A DNA stretch of 64,000 nucleotides. It comes from Arthrobacter sp. PsM3 (GTDB lineage Bacteria; Actinomycetota; Actinomycetes; Actinomycetales; Micrococcaceae). The notes under the pieces are model-generated. The model had not been told where the DNA came from and did not search any database. It saw only the letters and a list, made by a program, of their open reading frames with translations. Position 1 is the stretch's first letter; each line of letters opens with the position of its first letter. This document shows, piece by piece, positions 32,627 through 41,484 of this stretch. The DNA lies in the NCBI RefSeq assembly GCF_030433895.1, contig NZ_JARUXE010000018.1:24127-88126 (forward strand), read 5' to 3'. The position numbers and the translations under genes were made by a program.

Positions 32627-32801
32627 TCGCGTTGCGTTGCGGGCTGCCGCCCGGCCGGCGGAAAGGGCGCGCAGATGACGGCCCGGGCAGCGGCCAGCCG
32701 GCTCTGGCCCGCACCGGCCCGCCTGCCTAGACTGAAAGGACCATCGTGCGGAGCTCCCGTACCGGTCAGCCCGCGCGGAAAGCCCGATCTCGGAGCACAT
32801 C

Positions 32802-33788
32802 ATGCGCAACATTCATGCAGGAAAATCAATCCGCCGCGTGGCCGTGGGCATGCTCGCCGTTGCGGCCTTCCTCGTGCCGGCGCCACTGGCCACCGCCGCC
32901 CGGGCGGACCCGGCGGGCCGGGATGACCGGCCCCCGGTGATCAGGCTCCCCGGTGCCACCGGCGCTGAAGGCATCGCCGCCGGGGACGGCAGCACGTTTT
33001 TCGCCGGCGACCTGCTCAACGGGAATATCTTCCGGGGCGACATCGACAAAGGCAAGGCCAAACTGTTCATCACGGCGCCGGAAGGCCGGGCAGCCGCCGG
33101 CATGAAGGTGGACCGCGAAAACGGCCTGCTCTTCGTCGCCGGCGGTGCCACCGGCCAGGCCTACGTTTATGACCTGGAGACGAAGAAAACCGTGACAGTT
33201 TACGATCTGGCGCCGGCCGGTGCCAGCTTCATCAACGACGTCACCGTGACCCATGACGGCGCGTGGTTCACCAACTCCCGCGCCGGTGAGCTCTACCGGA
33301 TCCCGATCGGCCGCGACGGGAAACCCGGCGCGGCCCGGACCCTGGCGCTCGAGGCACCCGCCGGCACCGTGGGCGAGGGGTTCAACCTCAACGGCATCGC
33401 CGCCGCCAAGGATGGCCACCGGCTGATCGTCGCCCACACGGGCAATGGCGCCCTGTACAGCGTGGACCCGGACGACGGGTCGAACAGGCTGATCGGCGTC
33501 ACCGACTCCTCCGGGGCCCCGGTCACCCTGGCGAATGTCGACGGCATCATCCTTCGTGACAACACCCTGTGGGCGGTGCAGAACTTCACCAACCAGGTCA
33601 GCCGGATCGAACTGAACGGCTCGCTGCGCAGCGGCGAGGTGCAGGAAGTCATCACCAGCGGGAACTTCGACGTCCCGACGACGGCGGCACTGTTCGGCAA
33701 CACTCTGGCCCTGGTCAACGCGAAATTCTCAACCCCCGCAGCGACCAGTTTCGAGGTGGTCCTCGTCAGGGCCTGCAACGGCGGCTGA
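32802..33788 (+). CDS. Exported beta-propeller protein (SMP-30/NHL-like)
   Basis: A 328-residue secreted protein. The signal peptide has a basic start (MRNIHAGKSIRRVAVG), a hydrophobic core (MLAVAAFLVPAPLATA) and an ARA cleavage site near residue 35. The mature region has repeated propeller-blade strands with Asp/Asn turns: GAEGIAAGDGSTFFAGDLLN, GLLFVAGGATGQAYVYDL, FNLNGIAAAKDGHRLIVAHT, GNGALYSVDPDDGSN and ANVDGIILRDNTLWAVQN. This fits a six-bladed SMP-30/gluconolactonase-like fold; substrate unknown. TAGACT at 32728 is a plausible -10, and GGAG lies 6 nt before the ATG. Confidence 0.85.
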   Translation: MRNIHAGKSIRRVAVGMLAVAAFLVPAPLATAARADPAGRDDRPPVIRLPGATGAEGIAAGDGSTFFAGDLLNGNIFRGDIDKGKAKLFITAPEGRAAAGMKVDRENGLLFVAGGATGQAYVYDLETKKTVTVYDLAPAGASFINDVTVTHDGAWFTNSRAGELYRIPIGRDGKPGAARTLALEAPAGTVGEGFNLNGIAAAKDGHRLIVAHTGNGALYSVDPDDGSNRLIGVTDSSGAPVTLANVDGIILRDNTLWAVQNFTNQVSRIELNGSLRSGEVQEVITSGNFDVPTTAALFGNTLALVNAKFSTPAATSFEVVLVRACNGG

Positions 33789-33807
33789 GGCCCGAACGCA
33801 CCCTGTT

Positions 33808-33848
33808 GTACGGTTGCGCCCGGCAGCTGAGGCCGGGTGCAACCGTAC
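33808..33848. terminator. Strong hairpin between convergent genes
   Basis: Arms GTACGGTTGCGCCCGGC (33808-33824) and GCCGGGTGCAACCGTAC (33832-33848) pair over 17 bp with one G-U, around a 7-nt loop. It probably ends transcription from both sides, though U-tracts are lacking. Confidence 0.65.
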
Positions 33849-33889
33849 CCGGCGGACCCCGCCGGCCACGGGGCAGGCGGCACGGGTCC

Positions 33890-34366
33890 CTAACGTGCCG
33901 CGAGCCGCTCTATCCGCCGCAGCGCCAGGGCGCACACCGGTAGGTAGGCCGGTGCCCACCACGGGACGGTGAAGGTGACGAGGCAGCCGCCGGGCTGCGG
34001 AACCACCCGGTGGCCGGTGGCCGGGACCCCCGCCACGGACCAGGACCAGTAGCGTCCGGGCTCAAACGCGGTCACTGTGTAGGGCAGCGACGCACCCAGG
34101 ACCGTGCGGACCTTGCCCTGGCTGCCGAGCCCAAAAACGCTGGGTGCGGTCCCGGTGGCGGGTGCGGGTCCAGCTGCGGGTCGGACGACTGGCCCGGTCC
34201 CGGTAGCGGGTTCTGCTCCGGTGGTGGGTCCTGCCGGGCTTGCGGCCGCGGCCGGCTCCACGCCGGTGATCGAGGGCCCCCAGGACGGCCACTTTCCGGT
34301 ATCGGTGAGCAGGGCCCAGGCGTCCTCCGCGGGCGCGGCGATCCGGCGCGACACGGAGAAGGTCAT
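33890..34366 (-). CDS. SRPBCC (polyketide cyclase/START-like) family protein
   Basis: A 158-residue protein with the START-like fold: MTFSVSRRIAAPAEDAWALL and TGKWPSWGPSITGVEP at the N-terminus, then GKVRTVLGASLPYTVTAFEP, YWSWSVAGVPATGHRVVP and a C-terminal helix. Residues about 40-85 are a low-complexity Ala/Pro/Thr/Gly insert with repeated EPATGTGP/APATGTAP, absent from typical members. Ligand unknown. Its start overlaps the stop of the FAD oxidoreductase gene by 4 nt. Confidence 0.85.
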   Translation of the reverse strand: MTFSVSRRIAAPAEDAWALLTDTGKWPSWGPSITGVEPAAAASPAGPTTGAEPATGTGPVVRPAAGPAPATGTAPSVFGLGSQGKVRTVLGASLPYTVTAFEPGRYWSWSVAGVPATGHRVVPQPGGCLVTFTVPWWAPAYLPVCALALRRIERLAAR

Positions 34367-35604
34367 CTGGGCAGTCCGAGGACGGCCAGCGCGGCCCGGT
34401 GGCCGCTGACGAGCGCACCGTTGATGGACGCCGTTTCCCGGTGATCGCCGCAGATGATCATTCCGGACGGGCCCTCCAGCGGCTGCCGGGGCCGCAGCGG
34501 CGGCGGTTGCAGGGGCAGGGCGTGCGGGATCTCGTGCCTCGCCACCAGCTCCCAGCCGGCCGTGGAGGAGCGGAAAAGGTCCGCGGCGTGGCGGCGGACG
34601 TCGCCGTCAGTGGGGACCGGCCGGCCCCGGCCCAATAGTGCGGAGGTCTGGATCAGATGCCGCCCGGCGGGGGCGTAGCTCGGTGCCGCGTTGGAAATGA
34701 CTGCGGCGTTGACCAGCGGCCCGCCCGGGTGCGCGCGGCCGTCGACGTGGAGCATGTCCACCCCGCTGGGCGCCGAGTCGGACGCGAACCAGTGCGTCAG
34801 CACGCCCTTCATGGCCGGGACGTCGCCGCGGGCCAGCCTGGCCGCGCCGACCGGATCGGCGGCGAGGACGACGTGGCGGGCCCGGATCCTGGCATCCCGG
34901 GCGGCGACCAGGGTCGCGTCGTTGTCCGGAGTGATCGATTCCACCCGGGTCGAGGTACGGACCGGGGTGGTGAGGGTCTGCGCCAGTTGCCGGGGGAGGG
35001 CCTGCATGCCGTCGCGCGGCAATCCCGGCACCCCGGTCGCGAAGACCCGTACAAGCTGCAGCGCGAATTCGTTGGAGGTGCTGCCCTCATCCTCCAGCAG
35101 GACTCCGGCGAGGAACTGGTCCACTGCCCTGCGCAGTGCGCCGGAGCATCCGGCCCGGTCCAGGGCCTCCCGCAGCGGGACGTCGGCGCCGGGATGCCGC
35201 AGGCGCCGGGCGAACGCCGGGGCGGCCCACCGCAGCAGCCCCGTGACAGCGCGGGGATCGAGCAGTCCGCTGCGCAGGGTCTGCAGGATCAGTCCGGGCT
35301 CGCGCACGGGGTGGGCGAGGACCGCGACGGAGTCCTGCCGGCGGACCCGGAGGCCGGCGCCGAACGGCTGCAGCGCCAGGGCGTCGACGTCGACCCAGCG
35401 GCGGACCGCCGGGTACGCGGGATTAAGCACCTGAAAGCCGCGGTCCACGAGGAAGCCGTCGATCCGGTCGGTCCGAATCCTGCCTCCAACATCGTCGGAG
35501 GCTTCCCACACCAGCACCTCGCGCCCGGCGGCCTGCAGCTCCCGGGCACACTGCAACCCGGCCAGGCCGGCGCCAATGACGAGGACGTCGCAGGCGTCCG
35601 TCAC
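34363..35604 (-). CDS. FAD-dependent oxidoreductase (phytoene desaturase/amine oxidase-like)
   Basis: A 413-residue flavoprotein. The dinucleotide-binding motif DVLVIGAGLAGLQCARELQ at the N-terminus is followed by LVWEASDDVGGRIRTDRIDG, the second FAD contact typical of amine oxidases and carotenoid desaturases, and DRGFQVLNPAYP. The C-terminus has the second FAD motif MIICGDHRETASINGALVSG. Members of this group are of uncertain substrate. It is first in a two-gene unit with the SRPBCC gene, suggesting hydrophobic-ligand metabolism. Confidence 0.9.
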   Translation of the reverse strand: MTDACDVLVIGAGLAGLQCARELQAAGREVLVWEASDDVGGRIRTDRIDGFLVDRGFQVLNPAYPAVRRWVDVDALALQPFGAGLRVRRQDSVAVLAHPVREPGLILQTLRSGLLDPRAVTGLLRWAAPAFARRLRHPGADVPLREALDRAGCSGALRRAVDQFLAGVLLEDEGSTSNEFALQLVRVFATGVPGLPRDGMQALPRQLAQTLTTPVRTSTRVESITPDNDATLVAARDARIRARHVVLAADPVGAARLARGDVPAMKGVLTHWFASDSAPSGVDMLHVDGRAHPGGPLVNAAVISNAAPSYAPAGRHLIQTSALLGRGRPVPTDGDVRRHAADLFRSSTAGWELVARHEIPHALPLQPPPLRPRQPLEGPSGMIICGDHRETASINGALVSGHRAALAVLGLPR

Positions 35605-35647
35605 CGCCGCAACGTTCCGTCCTGGACGGCCCGGACCGGGTGCGTGC

Positions 35648-37666
35648 TCACTTTCTCAGTGAGTTCGCGATCTGGGCCATGACGGTGTTGTCGGCCAGGG
35701 TGGTGGCGTCGCCCACTTCGCGTCCTTCCGCGACGTCCTTGAGCAGGCGGCGCATGATCTTGCCGGAGCGGGTCTTGGGCAGCTCGGGCACCACGAGGAT
35801 GGTCTTGGGCTTGGCGATCGGCCCGATCTCCTTGCTGACGTGGTTCCGGAGTTCCTGCACGATCGCGTCCCCGGTGTCCACGGCGTCGCCGCGCAGGATC
35901 ACGAAGGCGACGACCGACTGGCCCGTGGTCTCGTCCGCGGCGCCCACGACGGCGGCCTCGGCGACGGCGGGGTGCGAGACGAGCGCGGATTCGATTTCGG
36001 CGGTGGAGAGGCGGTGGCCGGAAATGTTCATCACGTCATCGACCCGGCCGAGCAGCCAGATGTCGCCGTCCTCGTCCTTCTTGGCGCCGTCCCCGGCGAA
36101 GTACATGGTCTCGAAGCGGGACCAGTAGGTTTCCTTGAAGCGCTCCGGGTCGTTCCAGATGCCGCGCAGCATGGCCGGCCACGGCTCGCGGATCACGAGG
36201 TAGCCGCCGGAGCCGTTGGGCACCGACTCGCCGGCCTCGTCCACGACGTCCACGGCGATGCCGGGCAGCGGGACCTGTGCGGAGCCGGGCTTGGTGGCCG
36301 TCACCCCGGGCAGCGGGGCGATCATCTGCGCGCCGGTTTCGGTCTGCCACCAGGTGTCCACGATCGGGGCGGGGTTTTCCTTCCGCTCCCCGTTCTTGCC
36401 GGCGTTGCCGCCGATGACCTCGCGGTACCACATCCACGCTTCGGGGTTGATGGGTTCGCCGACGGAGCCCAGGACGCGGATCGAGGAGAGGTCCGACTTC
36501 GCGGGGATTTCCTTGCCCCACTTCATGAACGTCCGGATGGCGGTGGGGGCGGTATAGAGGATGGAGACCTTGTACTTCTCCACGATCTCCCACCAGCGGC
36601 CCTGGTGCGGGGAATCCGGGGTGCCTTCGTACATCACCTGGGTGGCGCCGTTGAGGAGCGGGGCGTAGGCGACGTAGGAGTGCCCGGTGATCCAGCCGAC
36701 GTCGGCCGTGCACCAGTAGACGTCCGTTTCCGGTTTGAGGTCGAAGACGGCCTTGTGCGTGTAGGCGGTCTGGGTGAGGTAGCCGCCGGTGGTGTGCAGG
36801 ATGCCCTTGGGCTTGCCGGTGGTGCCGGAGGTGTAAAGGATGAAGAGCGGGTGCTCGGAGTCATGCCCGACGGCGGTGTGCTCGGCGGAGGCGGTCTCGA
36901 CCGTGTCGGCCCACCAGTGGTCCCGGCCCTCGTGCCAGTCGACGTCCTGGCCGTTGCGCTTGACGACGACGACGTTCTGCACGGTGTGCCCGTCGTGGGC
37001 CAGGGCCTCGTCGACGGCGGGCTTGAGCGCGCTGGGCTTGCCGCGGCGGTAGGTGCCGTCCGCGGTGACGACCAGCTTGGCCTCGGCGTCGTCGATCCGG
37101 GAGCGGAGCGCCTCGGCTGAGAAGCCGCCGAAGACCACTGAGTGGATGGCGCCGATCCGGGCGCAGGCCAGCAGCGTAATGACGGCCTCGGGAATCATCG
37201 GCAGGTACACGGCCACGCGGTCACCCTTGGCGACGCCGAGGGACTCGAAGGCGTTGGCGGCCCGCTTGACCTCGTCGGTGAGCTGGGCGTAGGTGTAGGT
37301 GCGGGTATCGCCGGGTTCGCCTTCGAAGTAGATGGCGACGCGGTCCCCGTGGCCGGCCTCGACGTGGCGGTCCAGCGCGTTGTACGCCGCGTTGACCTCG
37401 CCCCCGACAAACCACTTCGCAAACGGAGGGTTGGACCAGTCCAGGGCCTGCGTGAAGTCCTTGCTCCAGCTCAGCATTTCGCGGGCCTGTTTCGCCCAGA
37501 AGGCGGGCCGGTCGGCGTCGGCCTCGGCGTACTCTGCGGCGGTGACCACCGCGTTGGCGGCGAACTCGGGGGAAGGGGCGAACTTGCGGTTCTCCTGCGA
37601 CAGGTTTTCGAAGGCATCGCGCTGGGGAGCCTGCGTCGTCGTGGAGCCGGGTGTCTGCTGGGACAT
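35648..37666 (-). CDS. acsA: Acetyl-CoA synthetase
   Basis: A 672-residue AMP-forming ligase that makes acetyl-CoA from acetate. The start [10 protein letters not shown] has GAGG at 6 nt. Core motifs are the P-loop [61 protein letters not shown] and the C-terminal [12 protein letters not shown], whose Lys is the site of regulatory acetylation in other bacteria. Length is normal. Upstream, 37819-37834 has GTGTG-N6-CACAC, which is out of register with the Crp consensus. Confidence 0.97.
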   Translation of the reverse strand: MSQQTPGSTTTQAPQRDAFENLSQENRKFAPSPEFAANAVVTAAEYAEADADRPAFWAKQAREMLSWSKDFTQALDWSNPPFAKWFVGGEVNAAYNALDRHVEAGHGDRVAIYFEGEPGDTRTYTYAQLTDEVKRAANAFESLGVAKGDRVAVYLPMIPEAVITLLACARIGAIHSVVFGGFSAEALRSRIDDAEAKLVVTADGTYRRGKPSALKPAVDEALAHDGHTVQNVVVVKRNGQDVDWHEGRDHWWADTVETASAEHTAVGHDSEHPLFILYTSGTTGKPKGILHTTGGYLTQTAYTHKAVFDLKPETDVYWCTADVGWITGHSYVAYAPLLNGATQVMYEGTPDSPHQGRWWEIVEKYKVSILYTAPTAIRTFMKWGKEIPAKSDLSSIRVLGSVGEPINPEAWMWYREVIGGNAGKNGERKENPAPIVDTWWQTETGAQMIAPLPGVTATKPGSAQVPLPGIAVDVVDEAGESVPNGSGGYLVIREPWPAMLRGIWNDPERFKETYWSRFETMYFAGDGAKKDEDGDIWLLGRVDDVMNISGHRLSTAEIESALVSHPAVAEAAVVGAADETTGQSVVAFVILRGDAVDTGDAIVQELRNHVSKEIGPIAKPKTILVVPELPKTRSGKIMRRLLKDVAEGREVGDATTLADNTVMAQIANSLRK

Positions 37667-38074
37667 GGTGAACCTCATCATTGATCGATCCGTGCTGCGC
37701 GGAGCGTCCGTTCCGCCGCAGCACCGGGCCGCTTGCGCGTCCTCGGGCGTCGGCTGGTCACGGGCGTACCGCAAAGAGCTGTTCCGAAATACACACTAAC
37801 GCCTGTGCCGGGTCTGACGTGTGCCGCGTCACACAGTGAACCGTGAGCGGTGTTTGTTAAGCGCCGAATGGCGGCGGGACGGCCTGCGAGGGCGCCGGCG
37901 CGGGCCGATTCCGTGCCCCCGTGCCCGGCTTGTCAGCTAGTGATCGGCCAGCCACTTGACTAGGCTGAGATGAAGTTGTGACATCCGATGGAGGCGACGG
38001 GACCGCCCGCGGTCCCTGCTCGGCCTGCTGTTAGACGGTGCTGTCCAGAGTGCCGCCATGCTAAGGAGAACCGA
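37667..38074. other. Intergenic regulatory region between acsA and the Ala-rich membrane protein gene
   Basis: About 400 nt hold the divergent control regions. The only structures seen are the inverted repeat GTGTG-CCGCGT-CACAC (37819-37834) and a relatively AT-rich patch around 37783-37800 and 37850-37865. No coding sequence is supported. Confidence 0.4.
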
Positions 38075-39538
38075 ATGAACGAGCAAGCAAACGGGCAGCT
38101 GAAGCTGCCCGCCCAAAGCCAGGGCAACGGTACGGCCGACCGGCCTGCCGGCTACGGGGAAGCACCCCGTTTCACGGTGGACAAGGCAGGGCGCAAGAAG
38201 GCCGGCACCAAGAACGAGGCGGTCCTCGGACCCTTCACCATCCGCGACCTCACGGTGTTCGGCTCGACGCTGATCCTCTTTGTTGCCTCGCTGATCCCGA
38301 TGTTTGCCGTCCGGTACAACCTGTGGAACCTGGGCAGCCTGTTCTTCCTGGGCCTCGGGATCCTGCTGCCCGTGGTCGTCACCGCCCTGTTCGTGGCGCG
38401 CCGGCTCAGCCCCGCAACGAAGCTCCGGATCGGCTCCCTGTCGGTGGACCAGTTCGCCTCCGTCGTGGCGTCCTTCTCTGTCGCGTTCTTCTTCCTGGCC
38501 GTGGCAGGAGCCTACATCCCCAGCATGTTGCTGGCCCTCGTCGGCGCCCTCGGGCTGCTCTCGGCCACCGTGCTGGGCCGCCTGGTCCCCTTTTTCGCGG
38601 GTGATTTCCTGGACCGCGCAGAGGTCCCGGCCCACATCGTGGCCCGCGAGTCGGCAGTCCCCGTCCGCAAGCCCCGCGCCCCCAAGGCACCGAAGGAGGC
38701 CAAGGACGAGCACGCGCCGAAGGCCGCTGGCACCAGTGCTGTCGCCGGCTGGGCGAAACGGATGACCTCGGGCGGGCACGCCGGCGCCGCCGGCGCAGGC
38801 CCAGCGGGCGCCCCCGGAGCGGTGCCTGCAGCAGCAGGCACCGCTCCGGCAGCAGGCTCCGCTCCGGCCCACGGCGCCGCCGGGGCCGTGGGCGCCGCTT
38901 CTGCCGCTGCCTCCGCCGCTGGCCCTGCGGTTTCGACGCCGGCCGCGGCCCCCGAAGCGCAGGACCGCACCGCCGCGCCGACCCCGGTCGTCAGTTCCCC
39001 GGAAACCCGGATCACGGGCATCGTGCCCGCCGCGTCCGGGCCGGCGGCACCGTCCGCCGCTGAGCAGACCCAGGCGGCGGCCGCCGCGCCCACTGCCGTG
39101 ACTGCCCCCGCCGAAAAAGCATCTGCCGAAGCAGCCTCTGCCGGGAAATCCGCCGCCGCCGGGCAGGTCCCGGAGGCGCAGGTCCGGGCCGCCGCGGCGG
39201 CCGAGGAAACCCGCGCCGCGGAAGTTCCCGCGGCCTCGGGCAACATGGCCCCCACCACCGTGAACCCGCAGGTGCGCAAGCACGAGCCGATCGGCGCCAC
39301 CGTCGACCCTGCGAGCCGCCCGGAGGAACATGAGGTCCACGTCGTCCATGAGGCATTCTGGTTCGCCGTCGCCCAGCCCCGCACCGCCGTAGACGAGCAC
39401 AGCGGCGCACCGGCCTTCGTGATTGAGCCAGGCGGCTGGGTGCTCGCCCTGGAGGACCGGGGACACGAGTTCCTGGTCCAGCACACTGACGGCCGCGTGG
39501 GGCTGCTCCGCGACCTCAGCAACATCGAACGCGGTTAG
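38075..39538 (+). CDS. Membrane protein with long Ala-rich linker and conserved C-terminal domain, unknown
   Basis: A 487-residue protein; the ATG has AAGGAGAA at 5 nt. Residues 1-45 are polar. Four membrane helices follow at about 55-165 (TVFGSTLILFVASLIPMFAV, LGSLFFLGLGILLPVVVTAL, VASFSVAFFFLAVAGAYI, LLALVGALGLLSATVLG). Residues about 200-395 are an extreme Ala/Pro/Gly region with few charges. The last 85 residues are a compact, non-repetitive domain (HEVHVVHEAFWFAVAQPRTA, VIEPGGWVLALEDRGHEFLV). By the charge of the loops, the linker and C-terminal domain are probably cytoplasmic. I recognise no family. Confidence 0.8.
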   Translation: MNEQANGQLKLPAQSQGNGTADRPAGYGEAPRFTVDKAGRKKAGTKNEAVLGPFTIRDLTVFGSTLILFVASLIPMFAVRYNLWNLGSLFFLGLGILLPVVVTALFVARRLSPATKLRIGSLSVDQFASVVASFSVAFFFLAVAGAYIPSMLLALVGALGLLSATVLGRLVPFFAGDFLDRAEVPAHIVARESAVPVRKPRAPKAPKEAKDEHAPKAAGTSAVAGWAKRMTSGGHAGAAGAGPAGAPGAVPAAAGTAPAAGSAPAHGAAGAVGAASAAASAAGPAVSTPAAAPEAQDRTAAPTPVVSSPETRITGIVPAASGPAAPSAAEQTQAAAAAPTAVTAPAEKASAEAASAGKSAAAGQVPEAQVRAAAAAEETRAAEVPAASGNMAPTTVNPQVRKHEPIGATVDPASRPEEHEVHVVHEAFWFAVAQPRTAVDEHSGAPAFVIEPGGWVLALEDRGHEFLVQHTDGRVGLLRDLSNIERG

Positions 39539-39547
39539 CCAGCCCCG

Positions 39548-40447
39548 GTGTCCACCGAGTCCAGCAACCCGGCCCCCGGCAACGCCGCGCCCGGCCTCAC
39601 AAACGCGGGTCCCGCAGACCTGCGTCCCAAGAATGCCGGCCCGAAAAGTGCCGGCCCGCGGGCGGCGGGGGAGTCGCTGCTGGGCCTGAAACGCCGTGCC
39701 CGCCGGATCAACAAGGCGCTTGCGGAACAGTACCCATATGCGCACGCGGAACTCGATTTCCGCAGTCCGTTCGAGCTCATGGTCGCCACGGTGCTGTCCG
39801 CGCAGACCACGGACGTGACCGTCAACCAGATCACGCCCCTGCTGTTCGCCCGCTACCCGGACGCGCGGAGCATGGCGGAGGCGGACCCGGCGGAGGTGGA
39901 GGCCATTATCAAGCCCACCGGGTTCTTCCGGGCCAAGACCCGGAACCTGATGGCGCTGTGCAACCGGCTCGTGGATGAGTACGACGGCGAGGTGCCCGGC
40001 CGGCTGGCCGATCTGGTGACGCTTCCCGGCGTCGGGCGGAAGACCGCGAACGTGGTGCTCGGGAACGCGTTCGGTGTCCCCGGGATCACGGTGGACACCC
40101 ATTTCGGCCGGCTCGCCCGCCGCTTTGGCTGGACGGAGTCCGATGACCCGGTCCGGATCGAGTCCGACGTCGCGGAACTGTTCGAACCCCGGGACTGGAC
40201 CATGCTCTCGCACCGGGTGGTGTTCCACGGCCGGCGAGTGTGCCATTCGCGCAAGCCGGCCTGCGGCGCCTGTGCCGTGGCGAACTGGTGCCCGAGCTAC
40301 GGGATGGGTGAGACGGACCCGCAGAAGGCGAAGAAACTGCTGAAGTACGAACTGGCCCCGGGGCAGGAGGAGTTGCTGTCGCAGCTCCTCGCGGAGACAC
40401 ACCGGGCCGCGGAAATCCGGATGGCATCCCAGAGGAAGCCGTTGTGA
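39548..40447 (+). CDS. nth: Endonuclease III (DNA glycosylase/AP lyase)
   Basis: A 299-residue base-excision repair enzyme for oxidised pyrimidines. After a 50-residue low-complexity N-terminal extension (repeated NAGP/SAGP) comes the HhH-GPD fold: [16 protein letters not shown], the helix-hairpin-helix with catalytic Lys in [14 protein letters not shown], the catalytic Asp in [14 protein letters not shown], and the [4Fe-4S] loop [20 protein letters not shown] start. The downstream NUDIX gene overlaps by 4 nt. Order nth-NUDIX and proximity to acs agree with the mycobacterial locus. Confidence 0.96.
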   Translation: MSTESSNPAPGNAAPGLTNAGPADLRPKNAGPKSAGPRAAGESLLGLKRRARRINKALAEQYPYAHAELDFRSPFELMVATVLSAQTTDVTVNQITPLLFARYPDARSMAEADPAEVEAIIKPTGFFRAKTRNLMALCNRLVDEYDGEVPGRLADLVTLPGVGRKTANVVLGNAFGVPGITVDTHFGRLARRFGWTESDDPVRIESDVAELFEPRDWTMLSHRVVFHGRRVCHSRKPACGACAVANWCPSYGMGETDPQKAKKLLKYELAPGQEELLSQLLAETHRAAEIRMASQRKPL

Positions 40448-41142
40448 CGGCCCGCCAGGACCTCATTGATCTGGCGGCCGCGGTGGAGGCCGGAACGGCA
40501 CCGTCCCCGGACCCGCGCTGGCGCGAACTCGTCGTCGGACCCGGCGAGCGGATCCGCCGGGCGGCCGTGCTGATGCTTTTCGGCTCCCTCGATGACGTCC
40601 CGGCGACGTCGGTCAAACTTCTGGCGCCGGCGGATCTGGACGTCCTGCTGCTGCAGCGCGCCCAGACCCTGGATGACCATCCCGGCCAGGTCGCGTTCCC
40701 CGGCGGCGGCATCGACCCGGGCGAATCCGTCATCGACGCCGCCCTGCGCGAAGCGGAAGAGGAAACGGGACTGGACCCGGCCGGCGTCGAGGTCCTCGGG
40801 GTGATGCCGGAACTGGCCCTTCCCCGCGGGAACTTCCTGGTGACGCCGGTTCTGGGCTGGTGGGCGTCCCAGTCCCCCGTGCGGGTGGTGGACTACGGCG
40901 AGTCCGCCCAGGTTTTCCGCGTCCCGGTCCGGGATCTGCTGGACCCGGACAACCGCGTGATGGCCACCGTGACCCGGGCGGGGCAGACGTTCCAGAGCCC
41001 TGCCTTTACCGTCAATGACGTCGTGGTCTGGGGCTTTACCGGGATGATCCTCAACCAGCTCTTCGATCAGCTGGGGTGGGCGGTCCCGTGGGACCGCACG
41101 AGCCTGCTGGACGTCGATGCCTGGAGCCGGCTCGACGGCTGA
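40444..41142 (+). CDS. NUDIX hydrolase, CoA pyrophosphatase type
   Basis: A 232-residue NUDIX enzyme. The NUDIX box is [20 protein letters not shown] followed by ETGL, and it is preceded by [20 protein letters not shown], the UPF0035 signature that marks coenzyme A diphosphatases. It would cleave CoA or its derivatives to phosphopantetheine and 3',5'-ADP. Its GTG start overlaps the nth stop. The 3' end overlaps a convergent DUF1508 gene by 76 bp. Confidence 0.92.
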   Translation: MTARQDLIDLAAAVEAGTAPSPDPRWRELVVGPGERIRRAAVLMLFGSLDDVPATSVKLLAPADLDVLLLQRAQTLDDHPGQVAFPGGGIDPGESVIDAALREAEEETGLDPAGVEVLGVMPELALPRGNFLVTPVLGWWASQSPVRVVDYGESAQVFRVPVRDLLDPDNRVMATVTRAGQTFQSPAFTVNDVVVWGFTGMILNQLFDQLGWAVPWDRTSLLDVDAWSRLDG

Positions 41143-41342
41143 GGCGGGAAATCCGGAACCCTCCGGGACTTGTCGACGATCAGCCCGGTCGCCGCGTTCT
41201 CCCGCACGGCGGTGATGCCCGCGGCTGCGCCCTTGATCGTGTTGAACAGTGGTGAAACGGCGACCACCGTGCCGTCGGGTGCCGTGAGCTTGAAGAAGTA
41301 CTTCTTCCCGCCGGCCTCGGCGATCTCAAAAATGCCAGCCAA
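41067..41342 (-). CDS. DUF1508 (YegP-like) small protein, second copy
   Basis: A 91-residue protein whose residues 1-60 are a DUF1508 unit (IFEIAEAGGKKYFFKLTAPD, GAAAGITAVRENAATGLIVD), similar to the protein at 9479-9787. The TTG start has GGAAGG at 7 nt. The last 25-30 residues, antisense to the NUDIX gene, are Ser/Arg-rich and probably not conserved, as though the original stop was lost. Confidence 0.8.
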   Translation of the reverse strand: MAGIFEIAEAGGKKYFFKLTAPDGTVVAVSPLFNTIKGAAAGITAVRENAATGLIVDKSRRVPDFPPQPSSRLQASTSSRLVRSHGTAHPS

Positions 41343-41484
41343 TATGCTGCCTTCCCAGAAAACTATGCGTCATTGCATGGCCGGCGGATTGTCGGATCAC
41401 TGACCGGCCTTTTCGAGGGTAACTGCCGACACGCGCGGCGCACAACGCTACCGGCGGGTACGTTACGGCAGGCGGCCCGGAGGG

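Noticed and set aside
37819..37834. Possible Crp/GlxR site GTGTG-N6-CACAC upstream of acsA
   Set aside because: The consensus is TGTGA-N6-TCACA; this repeat is out of register, so it is only noted as an inverted repeat.
37937..40402. An 821-codon open frame on the minus strand opposite the Ala-rich membrane protein and nth genes
   Set aside because: It mirrors two well-supported plus-strand genes; its residues are His/Arg/Gly-rich with no recognisable domain. High GC keeps antisense frames open.
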